Part shown: positions 38,327 to 48,400 of the stretch, in pieces | How positions within the stretch are numbered: position 1 is the first letter of the stretch | How the letters are laid out: every line of letters starts with the position of its first letter | NCBI GenBank assembly: GCA_018970445.1 | Contig: JAGWWF010000003.1 | Location: 108,984 to 172,983 of the forward strand | Origin: Alphaproteobacteria bacterium | Lineage (GTDB): Bacteria; Pseudomonadota; Alphaproteobacteria; Sphingomonadales; Sphingomonadaceae | Length of the DNA: 64,000 nt | Direction: 5' to 3' | Translations under genes and position numbers: made by a program | The notes under the pieces: generated by a model | Databases searched by the model: none | The model's input: only the letters and a program-made list of their open reading frames with translations | What the model was told of the DNA's origin: nothing

Positions 38327-39268
38327 ATGCTGAGCCGCACCGCCGGAAATCTCTACTGGATCGGCCGCTATCTGGAGCGGGCCGATTTCACCGCCCGCCT
38401 GATCGAGGCGACGCAGCGGCTGGCGGCCCTGCCCTCATCCTATGGCGGCGCCTCCAACGCCTGGGAATCGGCGCTGGCGGCGGCCTGCCAGATCGATGGC
38501 TTTGCCGCCACCGGGCTGGCGATCGACGAACATGAGGTGACCGAATATCTGACCCTGAACGCCGGCAACAGCAGCTCCATCCGGTCGTGCCTGGAAGCGG
38601 CGCGCAGCAATGCCCGCGCCGTTCGTACCGCGATGACCGAGGAAGGCTGGGAAGCGATCAACACCGCCTGGCTGGAGGTGAGCCGTTATGGCACCCATCT
38701 TTCCAGCCGCGAGACGCTGGCCCAGCTGATCGAATATGTGAAACATGCCATCGCCGCCTTTGATGGCGCCAATCACCGCACCATGCTGCGCGGCGATGCC
38801 TTCTGGTTCACCAATCTGGGTGCCGCCATCGAACGGGCCGACAATTCGGCACGGCTGCTCGACGTGAAATATCATCTGCTGCTGCCGCGCGACGAGCCGG
38901 TGGGCGGCAGCCTGGACTATTTCCAATGGACGACCATCCTGCGCACCGTATCGGCGATGACCGCCTATCGCTGGGTGTACAACGACAGTGTGAAGCCTTG
39001 GCTGGTGGCCGATCTGCTCATCCTCAACCGGCAGATTCCGCGCAGCCTGGCCGCCTGTTACGACGAGATCCTGCGCCATCTTGATCTGCTGGCCAGCCAC
39101 AGCGGGCGGCGCGGGGCCGCCCATCGCCTGGCCAGCGCCGGCCACGCCCGGCTGGCGGGCGGCAATATCGATGCCATCTTCGGCCAGGGCCTGCACGAAT
39201 TTCTCACCCAGTTCATTGCCGACAACAATCGGCTGGGTGAAGCCATTGCCGAACAATATCTTTTCTGA
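38327..39268 (+). CDS. Alpha-E domain (DUF403) protein
   Basis: An all-helical protein of 313 residues starting MLSRTAGNLYWIGRYLERAD, the family hallmark. NLGAAIERADNSARLLDVKY and the WTTILRTVSAMTAYRW segment follow. It starts four bases after the ATP-grasp stop. Alpha-E proteins occur almost only beside circularly permuted ATP-grasp and transglutaminase genes; they probably form a complex with them. No catalytic residue is known. Confidence 0.93.
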   Translation: MLSRTAGNLYWIGRYLERADFTARLIEATQRLAALPSSYGGASNAWESALAAACQIDGFAATGLAIDEHEVTEYLTLNAGNSSSIRSCLEAARSNARAVRTAMTEEGWEAINTAWLEVSRYGTHLSSRETLAQLIEYVKHAIAAFDGANHRTMLRGDAFWFTNLGAAIERADNSARLLDVKYHLLLPRDEPVGGSLDYFQWTTILRTVSAMTAYRWVYNDSVKPWLVADLLILNRQIPRSLAACYDEILRHLDLLASHSGRRGAAHRLASAGHARLAGGNIDAIFGQGLHEFLTQFIADNNRLGEAIAEQYLF

Positions 39269-39277
39269 AGGCCTTTC

Positions 39278-40135
39278 ATGCGCATCCGCGTCGATTACCG
39301 CACGGTCTATGATTATGCCCACGCCGCCAACGACGTGCTGCAACTGCTGCGCGTGCAGCCGGCCGGCCACGAAGGCCAGCATATCGTGTCGTGGCGGATC
39401 GACACCGATGTGGATGGCCATCTCAAGCGCGCCGAAGACGCGTTCGGCAACATCACCCACATGTTCTATCCCGATGGGCCGGTGAAGCGCCTGTCGCTGC
39501 ATGTGGCCGGCGAAGTGGACACGGTGGAAAGCCATGGCGTGCTGTCCGGCGGCTATGAACCGCTGCCGGCCCTGGTCTATCTGCGCCAGACCGAACTGAC
39601 CCGGCCAGACGATGCCCTGAGGGCCATGGCCCGGCAGATCGATACGGGCGACGCACTGGCCACCTGCCACCGGCTGACCCGCCTGTTGTATGACCAGTTC
39701 AATTTCGATCCCGATGTCACCCACAGCCACAGCGATGCCGCCCATGCCTTTGCGCTGAAGGCCGGGGTCTGCCAGGATTATGCCCATGTCTTCCTCAGCA
39801 TCGTGCGCTGTCTGGGCATACCGGCGCGCTATGTGTCCGGCCATCTGGTGCGCAACGACGGCCTGATCACCCAGCCGGCTGCCCATGCCTGGGCCGAAGC
39901 GCTGATCCCCGATCTGGGCTGGGTGGCCTTTGATCCCTCCAATGGCATGTGTGCCACCGAGGCCTATCTGCGGGTGGCGATCGGGCTGGATTATCGCGAT
40001 GCCGCCCCGGTGCGCGGCGCCCGGCGCGGCGGCGGTGTCGAAACCATGGCCGTGGCAGTGACAACCACGGCTTCCGGGCCCAACCCCCAGCAAGGCCAAA
40101 GCCAGACACAGGGCCGGGCGCAAACCCAGGCCTGA
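39278..40135 (+). CDS. Transglutaminase-like cysteine protease/peptidase
   Basis: A 285-residue protein with an N-terminal beta domain (about 1-80) and a transglutaminase core. The catalytic triad is visible: Cys in AGVCQDYAHVF, His in AAHAWAEAL and Asp in GWVAFDPSNG. Bacterial members of this type generally act as peptidases. The C-terminal tail is low-complexity and Gln-rich (NPQQGQSQTQGRAQTQA). It starts nine bases after the alpha-E gene and 68 bases before Anbu. Confidence 0.93.
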   Translation: MRIRVDYRTVYDYAHAANDVLQLLRVQPAGHEGQHIVSWRIDTDVDGHLKRAEDAFGNITHMFYPDGPVKRLSLHVAGEVDTVESHGVLSGGYEPLPALVYLRQTELTRPDDALRAMARQIDTGDALATCHRLTRLLYDQFNFDPDVTHSHSDAAHAFALKAGVCQDYAHVFLSIVRCLGIPARYVSGHLVRNDGLITQPAAHAWAEALIPDLGWVAFDPSNGMCATEAYLRVAIGLDYRDAAPVRGARRGGGVETMAVAVTTTASGPNPQQGQSQTQGRAQTQA

Positions 40136-40203
40136 CCCACTTGCCCCGCCGCCACTTCCGGCGCAGACTTGCCACAAAACACGGCAGCCGGGGGGACTGA
40201 CTC

Positions 40204-40968
40204 ATGACCTATTGCATCGGCATCCTGGTGCGCGAAGGCTTGGTGTTGATGGCCGATACCCGCACCAACGCCGGCGTGGACAATATCAGCAGCTATCGCA
40301 AGCTGCGCGTGATGGAACATGGGCCGGATCGCGTGATCATGTGCGCGTCGGCCGGTTCGCTGTCGGTCACGCAGAGCGCGTTGTCGCGGGTGGCGCTGGG
40401 CGTGGTGATGCCCGATACCGGCGAGAAGGAAAGCCTGGCCGATGTGCCCACGGTGTTCCGAGCCGCGCAGCTGGTGGGACAGGCCCTGTCTGATGCCAAG
40501 GTGGAGATTGATCGAGTGGTGAAGGACGACAATGTCTACACCGATGCCACCTTGTTGCTGGCCGGCAGCATCGGCGGACGGCGGCCCCGGCTGTTCCTGA
40601 TCTATGGCGCCGGCAATTTCATCGAATGCCAAGCCGATACGCCCTTCCTGCAGATTGGCGAGCACAAATATGGCAAGCCGGTGCTCGACCGCATGCTCAC
40701 CTATGAAACCCCGATGGCCGAAGCGACCAAGATCGCGCTGATCAGCTTTTCGGCCACCATGCGATCCAATCTGGCCGTTGGCCTGCCGATCGACATGGCC
40801 ACCATCCGCACCGGCGTGTCCGATCTGGAACTGATCCACCGCATCGAGGCGGATGATGACTATTATGGCGAGCTGAACAGCCGCTGGAGCAACGCCCTGC
40901 GTGCCGCTGCCGCCGCCATCCCGCTGCCGCAATATGCCAGCCAGCCCGAACAGGAATTGCGCAGCTGA
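40204..40968 (+). CDS. Anbu, ancestral proteasome-like peptidase
   Basis: Ntn-hydrolase of 254 residues related to HslV and the 20S proteasome beta subunit, known as Anbu or BPH. It begins MTYCIGILVREGLVLMADTR, where Thr2 would become the N-terminal nucleophile after methionine removal. DNISSYRKL and CASAGSLSVTQ are further family segments. Solved Anbu proteins form open ring or spiral assemblies with weak or unknown peptidase activity. It ends the four-gene cluster; no unfoldase ATPase is adjacent. Confidence 0.94.
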   Translation: MTYCIGILVREGLVLMADTRTNAGVDNISSYRKLRVMEHGPDRVIMCASAGSLSVTQSALSRVALGVVMPDTGEKESLADVPTVFRAAQLVGQALSDAKVEIDRVVKDDNVYTDATLLLAGSIGGRRPRLFLIYGAGNFIECQADTPFLQIGEHKYGKPVLDRMLTYETPMAEATKIALISFSATMRSNLAVGLPIDMATIRTGVSDLELIHRIEADDDYYGELNSRWSNALRAAAAAIPLPQYASQPEQELRS

Positions 40969-40971
40969 TCG

Positions 40972-42192
40972 TCAGGCCGTCGCCAGCCGACCACCCGGCC
41001 TTTCGCGCGTCACCCACAGCAGGATCGCCAGCACCAGCCCGACCACGCTCACGCCCGTCATCGACAGATAGCCCCAGGCGGCATGGCCATCGGCGGCCAG
41101 CGCATCATAGAAATAGCCGGACATGAAGGTGGTGAAGGCCTGCGCAGGCGCCGAAGCCAGCGCCATGTAGATCATCTGGGCCGTTGCTGTCTGTTCATCA
41201 CCCATCATCTGGTTGACCAGCCGCATCGCGCCTAGGAACACCGCCGCGAACGTGCCGGCATGCAGCACCTGCAACGGCCACAGCAGGATTTCGGGCGGCA
41301 GGAAGGCCATCGCCGTCCAGCGGATGATGCAGGCAATCGCGCCCACCAGGATCAGGGTTTCGCTGGCAAAGCGGGCTGACCAGTTGCCCAGGAACATCAG
41401 GAAGATCACCTCCACCGCCACGCCGACCGACCACAGATTGCCGGCCACCGCCTGGCTGATGCCCTGATCCTTGGTCCAGATCAGCACGCCAAAGCCATAG
41501 AAATAGCCATGGGTGGCCTGCAGGATGCCGGCGGCAAAGATCAGCAGGGCAAAGCGGCGGTTCCTGAGCAGGCCCACGCCTTCCATCAGGCGGCTGGCAA
41601 AACCGGCCTCCTCGTTGCCGGCCACCGGCTCCCTGGGCATGATCAACCCTGCCCCGATCAGCGCGATCGAAACGCCCAGCAGCCAGGCCCAGATCGCCCA
41701 CGGGCCATAGCCGCCCACCAGCGCGCCAACGCTGGACGATCCCACGATGAAGGCCGCCGATGCCATGCCGCGCGCCACGCCATAGGGCGGCAGCCCACGC
41801 TTGGTGAGCCGGATCAGCGCGGCCTCCACCGCCGGCAGCAGGCCCCAGAAGCCCACGTCCATCATCAGGATGATGAAAAACACCGGCCAGAAACCGGTGA
41901 CGAACCACAGCGCCGCAAAACCAGCCGACAGCAGGAAGGAAAACAGGAAGAGCGGCGCACGCTTGTCGCTTTGCCCCGCCGCCCAGGCCGCCGTGAGCGG
42001 CCCGGCGATGATGCGCGACAAGCCGCCGATGGTGAGCACCGTGCTGATCTGCACCCCGGTGAAGTGCTGGGTGGAGTCCAGCCAGGTCGGCAGGTGCGGG
42101 ATCAGCGCGCCGAACCCGGCAAAGAACAGGCACGACAGCAAGGTTGCCCGCACGCCGTCGGAGGAGAATTTTGCGGGGGATGATTCGGCCAT
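40972..42192 (-). CDS. MFS transporter, HcaT-like
   Basis: Inner-membrane transporter of 406 residues with about twelve helices. It belongs to the MFS_1-like group that includes the 3-phenylpropionate permease HcaT: LLSCLFFAGFGALIPHLPTW near the start, then IAGPLTAAWAAGQSDKRAP in the loop between helices 2 and 3. The substrate is unknown. It converges on Anbu with a 3-base gap and is divergent from the SDR gene over 105 bases. Confidence 0.85.
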   Translation of the reverse strand: MAESSPAKFSSDGVRATLLSCLFFAGFGALIPHLPTWLDSTQHFTGVQISTVLTIGGLSRIIAGPLTAAWAAGQSDKRAPLFLFSFLLSAGFAALWFVTGFWPVFFIILMMDVGFWGLLPAVEAALIRLTKRGLPPYGVARGMASAAFIVGSSSVGALVGGYGPWAIWAWLLGVSIALIGAGLIMPREPVAGNEEAGFASRLMEGVGLLRNRRFALLIFAAGILQATHGYFYGFGVLIWTKDQGISQAVAGNLWSVGVAVEVIFLMFLGNWSARFASETLILVGAIACIIRWTAMAFLPPEILLWPLQVLHAGTFAAVFLGAMRLVNQMMGDEQTATAQMIYMALASAPAQAFTTFMSGYFYDALAADGHAAWGYLSMTGVSVVGLVLAILLWVTRERPGGRLATA

Positions 42193-42297
42193 GCGGTTTG
42201 ATGGCAGGCTGCAATGAACCTGTCATCTGTGTGGCGTGACAGCCGCCGCAATCCCGGCCTAGGATTGGCCAGACATTGCAATTGGGGAGCAGACACC

Positions 42298-43074
42298 ATG
42301 GCCCTTCCGGCCCTTTTCGATCTGACCGGGCAGACCGCCCTGATCACCGGTTCCAGCCGCGGCATCGGCAAGGCGATTGCCCATCGCATGGCCGAACATG
42401 GTGCCAATGTGGTAATTTCCAGCCGCAAGGCCGATGCCTGCGAGGCCGCCCGCGACGAGATCAACGCCGCCGTGGGCCGCGAAGCCGCCATCAGCCTGCC
42501 GGCCAACATCGCATCGAAGGAAAGCCTTCAGGCCCTTGTGGATGCCACCATCGCCAAATGGGGGCAGATCGACCATCTGGTGTGCAATGCCGCCAGCAAT
42601 CCCTATTACGGCCCGCAGGCCGGCATTTCCGATGAAGCCTTCACCAAGATATTGCAGAACAATATCGTGTCGAACCACTGGCTGATCTCGATGGTTGCGC
42701 CGGCCATGCGGGCGCGCAGGGATGGCAGCATCACCATCATCAGCAGCATTGGCGGCCTGCGCGGCAGCACCATCATTGGTGCCTATTGCATTTCCAAGGC
42801 CGCCGACATGCAGATCGCCCGCAATCTGGCCTGCGAATATGGACCCGACAATGTGCGCGTGAACTGCATCGCACCCGGCCTGATCAAGACGGATTTTGCC
42901 AAGGCATTGTGGGACGATCCCGAAACCCTGAAGCGCTCCACCGCCACCGCGCCGTTGAAGCGCATCGGTGTGCCCGATGAGATCGCCGGCATGGCGGTGT
43001 TCCTGGCCGGCAAGGCCGGGGCCTTCACCACGGGGCAGAATTTCGTGATCGATGGCGGCGTGACGATTGCCTGA
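42298..43074 (+). CDS. SDR family oxidoreductase
   Basis: NAD(P)-dependent short-chain dehydrogenase of 258 residues. The cofactor motif TGSSRGIGKA is near residue 17, NAAS replaces the usual NAG, catalytic Ser is in ISSIGGLRGS, and Tyr and Lys are in YCISKAA. NCIAPGLIKTDF and VIDGGVTIA are typical of the classical family. It resembles DHRS4-like reductases, but the substrate is not predictable. Start ATG 42298 has GGGGAG nearby. Confidence 0.92.
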   Translation: MALPALFDLTGQTALITGSSRGIGKAIAHRMAEHGANVVISSRKADACEAARDEINAAVGREAAISLPANIASKESLQALVDATIAKWGQIDHLVCNAASNPYYGPQAGISDEAFTKILQNNIVSNHWLISMVAPAMRARRDGSITIISSIGGLRGSTIIGAYCISKAADMQIARNLACEYGPDNVRVNCIAPGLIKTDFAKALWDDPETLKRSTATAPLKRIGVPDEIAGMAVFLAGKAGAFTTGQNFVIDGGVTIA

Positions 43075-43080
43075 CCAGGC

Positions 43081-44049
43081 TCAGCGCCGGTCGTAGTAAA
43101 TCTGCCCCATCAGGCCAAACAGGCGGATGGCGTCGGGCGGGGTCGGGTCGTTGTTGAACTCGCGATACAGCGTGTCGACATTCACCGCGATCCGCTCGGC
43201 GTCTTTCCAGGTCGCGTATCGGCCCAGGCCGATGTCGCGTGCGGCGTCTTGCGCGCTCATTCCGGCGGCGTGGCGGGCCTTTGCCTCGCCCTGGATATAG
43301 GCCAGATACTCGGCCACCTCGCGCACCCCGGCCTTGTCGGTCAATGGGCCGTGGCCGGGCACGATCACATCCACATCTATGGCGATGATCCGTTCGCACG
43401 CCGCGATCCAGTTTGAAACCGGCCCGGCCCACATGATCGGCGTGCCTTCGATGAACAATATGTCGCCGGTGAAGACGGCCCTGGCGGCCGGCAGGTGCAC
43501 CAGCACGTCGCCGGCGGTGTGGGCCGGCCCCACCTCGATCAGTTCGGCCGCCTTGCTGCCCACGATCAGATGATCATGCCCGCAGAAGGTGCGGGTGGGC
43601 GCGCGTTCCTCCACCCCGGCAAAATCGAACGGCGCAAAGATCTCGGCAAAATAGGTTCCGGCCACGCCCATGTGCCCGGCCGCGCCAGCCGCCTTCATCT
43701 GCGCCAGCAGGGCGGGCGAAAACGCCTCCATTTCGCGGGCCGAAGCTTCGGAGGCGATGATCTCGGCCGCTGTCAACAGATGGTTGCCATGGGTGTGGTC
43801 GCCATTGGCATGGGTGTTCACCACCTGGCCGATGGTGTCGGCGCCGAAGCCGGTGGCCCGTTCCATCCCGGCCAGCATGTCCGCCGTCAGGGCGGTGTCG
43901 AACAATGTGTCCACCAGCGCGGCAGCGCCATCGCCGGGCCGGCCATCGACGATCAGGCCGGCATTGGACCAGCCCCAGCCACCATCGGGTTGCAGCCAGG
44001 CAAACAGCCCGTCCCCGATTTCGTGCAAGCCCTTGGCATAGCTGGCCAT
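43081..44049 (-). CDS. MBL-fold metallo-hydrolase
   Basis: A 322-residue protein of the metallo-beta-lactamase fold. The metal motif is seen as NTHANGDHTHGN, in which Asn takes the place of the second His of the common HxHxDH; I have seen this variant in other family members. GPAHTAGDVLVHLP and VFTGDILF supply further ligands, and IVPGHGPLTDK the last His. The substrate is unknown. The third of three consecutive ATGs (44049) has GGGAG at good spacing. Confidence 0.88.
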   Translation of the reverse strand: MASYAKGLHEIGDGLFAWLQPDGGWGWSNAGLIVDGRPGDGAAALVDTLFDTALTADMLAGMERATGFGADTIGQVVNTHANGDHTHGNHLLTAAEIIASEASAREMEAFSPALLAQMKAAGAAGHMGVAGTYFAEIFAPFDFAGVEERAPTRTFCGHDHLIVGSKAAELIEVGPAHTAGDVLVHLPAARAVFTGDILFIEGTPIMWAGPVSNWIAACERIIAIDVDVIVPGHGPLTDKAGVREVAEYLAYIQGEAKARHAAGMSAQDAARDIGLGRYATWKDAERIAVNVDTLYREFNNDPTPPDAIRLFGLMGQIYYDRR

Positions 44050-44249
44050 CATCATTCTCCCGGTGGTGGCATTGGCCAAGTGTGGCGCGATTCGCCGCCG
44101 CCGTCATCCCCCGGAGGTTCAGCGGCACCATGCCACTGCGCGGCCATGCCGAGTGGCGCTCAATTCGGCTTTCGGATGGCCGTGATTTAGTCTATGGGAA
44201 CGCCTTGCGTGCGGTGATTTATTCCGATAATACACCCCGCAGAGGACCC

Positions 44250-45470
44250 ATGACCATGAACGCCCACAATGCCCCCCTGTCCCCCGCCGGTGCGGAGGTG
44301 TTTCCTTTTACGCCGGGTGCGGATCCGGTGGCCGCATCGCCAGTCCGCCGCCGGTGGCTGAAGCCTGGCCTGATCGCGCTGGCCGTCGCGCTGGCCGGTG
44401 TGGCGGGCTGGCAGGCGTTTGGCCCGGCGGGCACACCGCCGGCTGCCCCGGCCAGCAGCCTGCCGGAAGTGACGGTGATCGTGCCGGGCAGCACGATGAT
44501 GGCCGATGCCGTGGTGGCCCCGGGCAGCATTGCCGCCCGCCGCGATGATGCCGTTGGCGTGCAGGGCGAAGGCGGCCGCGTGGTGCAGGTGCTGGTGGAT
44601 CCTGGCCAGCGTGTGGCCGCGGGCCAGGTGCTGGCCCGCATTGACGCCCGCGTGCAGACCCAGGAAATCGCCCAGCTGGCCGCCGGCGTGCGCCAGGCCG
44701 AAGCCGATGCCCGGCTGGCCGAGGCCAATCTGACCCGCGCCGAAGGGCTGGTAGCCAAGGGTTTCATCAGCCGGGCCGACATTGATCAGCGCCTGGCCGC
44801 GCGTGATGGCGCCCTGGCCCGCGTGGGCGTTGCCCGTGCCCAGTTGGCCGCCGCCCGTGAGCGGGCGGCGCGACTGGATGTGCGCGCGCCGGCCGCCGGC
44901 CTGATTCTGGCCCGCAATATCGAAACCGGCCAGGTGGTCGGCCCCGGCACCGGCGCGCTGTTCCGGCTGGCCGAAGGCGGCACCATGGAAATGCGCGCCC
45001 AGGTGGCGGAACAGGACATGGCGCGGCTGAAGCCCGGCATGATTGCCGACGTCACCCCGGTGGGTGCCAGCGAGGTGTACAGGGGCAAGGTGTGGCTGAT
45101 CGATCCGCTGATCGATCCCGCCAGCCGCCAGGGCATCGTGCGCATCCAGCTGGATTATGCGCCGGGTCTGCGCGTCGGCGCCTTTGCCCGCGCCCGCATC
45201 GAAGCCGGCGAAACCAGCCGGCCGCTGCTGCCGCAATCGGCGGTGCTGGCCGATGCCGAAGGCAATTTCGTCCTGGTGCTGGGCAAGGATGACCGGGTGG
45301 AACGCCGCGCCATCAAGGTGGGCACGATCAGTGATGCCGGCGTTGGCATTGCCAGCGGCCTGGCTGGCAGCGAACGGGTGGTGGCCAGCGCCGGCGCGTT
45401 CCTGAAGCCGGGTGACAAGGTGAAGCCGGTCGTGTCCCGCCCGGCGGCCGCGCCGCCTGCCACCAATTGA
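44250..45470 (+). CDS. RND efflux periplasmic adaptor subunit
   Basis: Membrane-fusion protein of 406 residues that links an inner-membrane RND pump to an outer-membrane channel. A cytoplasmic start and one helix (LIALAVALAGVAGWQAF) are followed by a lipoyl-like half motif (VVQVLVDPGQRVAAGQVLARID), an alpha-helical hairpin (about residues 150-215), the second lipoyl half (RLDVRAPAAGLILARNIETG), and beta-barrel and membrane-proximal domains. It is followed after 15 bases by the permease gene. No TolC-type channel gene is in the window. Confidence 0.93.
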   Translation: MTMNAHNAPLSPAGAEVFPFTPGADPVAASPVRRRWLKPGLIALAVALAGVAGWQAFGPAGTPPAAPASSLPEVTVIVPGSTMMADAVVAPGSIAARRDDAVGVQGEGGRVVQVLVDPGQRVAAGQVLARIDARVQTQEIAQLAAGVRQAEADARLAEANLTRAEGLVAKGFISRADIDQRLAARDGALARVGVARAQLAAARERAARLDVRAPAAGLILARNIETGQVVGPGTGALFRLAEGGTMEMRAQVAEQDMARLKPGMIADVTPVGASEVYRGKVWLIDPLIDPASRQGIVRIQLDYAPGLRVGAFARARIEAGETSRPLLPQSAVLADAEGNFVLVLGKDDRVERRAIKVGTISDAGVGIASGLAGSERVVASAGAFLKPGDKVKPVVSRPAAAPPATN

Positions 45471-45485
45471 TATCGGGCTGAACCA

Positions 45486-48400
45486 ATGCGCAATATTTCC
45501 GCCTGGTCGATCAGGAATCCGGTGCCGCCACTGGTGTTGTTCGCGCTGCTGATGCTGGCGGGCATTCTTTCGTTTCAGGCGATGGACGTCAACAACCAGC
45601 CCGATATCGAATTCCCTGGCGCGCAGATCATCGTGGCCCAGCCCGGTGCCGCACCGGAGGAGCTGGAAAACCAGGTGACGCAGCGGGTGGAAGCCGCCGT
45701 GCGCAACATCACCGGGGTGGACGAGGTCAACAGTTTCGTATCCGAAGGCAACAGCCGCACGATGGTGCAGTTTGCCATCGGCACGCCGATCGATCGCGCC
45801 GTCAATGATGTGCGCGATGCCGTGGCCAATATCCGTTCCGATCTGCCGCAGGGCATCTTGCAGCCGCAGGTGAACCGGGTGGATATTGCCGGCGGCCCCA
45901 TCGCCTATTTCGCGGTTGAATCCACCGCGATGACGCTGGAAGAGCTGAGCTGGTTCGTCGACAACACGGTGGCCAAGCGGCTGCTGGGCATCGCCGGCAT
46001 GGCCCAGGTGCGCCGCGCCGGCGGGGTGAGCCGCGAAATCCGCGTCATCCTCGATCCCGATCGCATGCAGGCCTATGGCGTGACCGCCGCGCAGGTGAAC
46101 CAGCAACTGCGGCAGGTCAATCTCAACGCCGCCGGTGGCCGCGCCGAAATCGCCGGCGCCGAACAATCCGTGCGCGTGATGGGCAACGCCCGCAACGCCA
46201 ACACGCTGGCCGAAACCCAGATCAATCTGGGGCTGGGCCGCAGCGTTCGTCTGGGTGACATCGCGCAGGTGCGCGATGGCTATGCCGAACAGCGCAGCAT
46301 CTCAAAGCTGAACGGCCGTCAGGTGCTCAGCTTCTCGATGTCCAAGGCCAAGGGCGCGTCAGACGTCACCGTCTATGATGCCGCGGTCAAGGAGATCGAC
46401 AAGCTGAGGGCCCAATATCCCAAGGTGGGCTTCAAGCTGATCTTCACGTCCGTGGGCTATACCAAGCAGCAATATCATGGCGCCATCGATGCCATGATCG
46501 AAGGTGCGATCCTGGCGGTGCTGGTGGTGTGGCTGTTCCTGCGCGATTGGCGCGCCACGCTGATTTCGGCGCTGGCCATTCCGCTTTCGGCCATCCCGAC
46601 CTTCTGGTTCCTCGATGTCTGGCTGGGCTTTTCCCTGAACCAGTTGTCGCTGCTGGCGCTCAGCCTGGTGGCCGGCGTGCTGGTTGATGATGCCATCGTG
46701 GAGATCGAGAATATCGTTCGGCACATGCGCATGGGCAAATCGGCCTGGCAGGCATCGATGGACGCCGCAGACGAAATCGGCCAGGCCGTGGTGGCCACCA
46801 CCATGTCGATCGTCGCGGTGTTCCTGCCGGTGGCGCTGATGCCGGGCATTTCGGGGCAGTTCTTCAAGAATTTCGGTGCCACCGTCGCGGTGTCGGTGCT
46901 GATCAGCCTGGGTGTCGCCCGCCTGATCACGCCGATGCTGGCCGCCTTCTTCCTCAAGAGCCAGGGCCAGGCCGAACACGGCACCGGCAAGTGGGTGGAC
47001 AGTTACATGTCCATCCTCGATTGGGCGCTGACCAACCGGATGAAGACGGTGTTCGGCATTGGCGGCGTGGCGCTGGGCAGCACCATCGCCCTGTTCGCCT
47101 TGCTGCCGATGACCTTCCAGCCCGATGTGGACAATGACGACAGCCAGGTGACCATCGCCCTGCCGCCGGGTGTCACGCTGGCGCAAACCGAAGCCATTGT
47201 CGAGAAGGCGGTGGCGGTGGTGGAAAGCTCGCCCGATCTGGCCCTGGCCTTTGCCGATGTCGATGTGGGCGGCGGCAACATCTATCTCACGCTCAAGCAG
47301 GACCGTTCGATGCACCGCATCGATTGGGAGCGCATGATGGCCCCCAAGCTGGCCGCCATTCCCGATGCCCGGATCGGCTTTGCCAGCCAGGGCGGCGGTG
47401 GCCCCGGCGGCGGCCGCGACATCAACATCACCCTGACCGGCACCGATCCGCAGACGCTTGATCGCGCCGCCCAGACGGTGGTTGAAGAAATGCGGGCGAT
47501 GCCGGAACTGCGCCAGGCCCGCATCGATGGCGGCCTGCAACGGCCGGAAATCACCATCAAGCCGCGGCTTGATCTGGCGGCCGAACTGGGCGTGACCACG
47601 GCGGCGCTGTCGGAAACCATCCGCATCGCCACCCTGGGCGACATCGATCAGAATGTTGCCAAGTTCAGCATTGCCGATCGCCAGATCCCCATCCGTGTCG
47701 CCCTGGCCGAAGTGTCGCGCCGCAACCTGTCGACCATCGAAAATCTGCCGGTGCCCACGTCGCGCGGCGGCACCGTGCCGTTGAAGGTGGTGGCCGAAAT
47801 CAGCTTTGGCGCCGGCCCCACCGAAATTCGCCGCTTCAACCAGCAGCGCCGCATCCAGATCGGTGCCGATCTGGCCCCAGGCCTGCTGTCGGGCGATGTG
47901 CAGATGAAGGTGAACCAGCTGCCCAGCCTGAAGAATTTGCCGCCTGGTGTCGAAACCGTGCAGCTGGGCATGCAGAAGTGGCTGGGCGAACTGGTGAAGA
48001 ACTTCATCCTGGCGGTGATTGCCGGTGTGGTGATGGTGTTTGCCGTGCTGGTGCTGCTGTACAAGCGGGTGCTGCCGCCCTTCGTCAACATGATGTCGTT
48101 GCTGCTGGCGCCGCTGGGTGGCCTGATTGCGCTCGCCATCACCGGCAATGCCGTCTCGATGCCGGTGTTCATCGGCCTCTTGATGCTGCTGGGCATCGTG
48201 GCAAAGAACAGCATCCTGCTGGTCGACATGGCGATCGAGGAAATGGCCAAGGGCGTGCCGAAGCGCGAGGCCATCCTGGAAGCAGGGCACAAGCGCGTGC
48301 AGCCGATCATCATGACCACGGTGGCGATGGTGGCCGGCATGTTGCCGGTGGCGCTGGCGCTGGGCGGCGATGGTTCGTGGCGGGCCCCGATGGGCATTGT

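Noticed and set aside
43081..44049. Beta-lactamase
   Set aside because: The MBL fold alone does not imply it. The motif and length fit the broad hydrolase group and there is no signal peptide.
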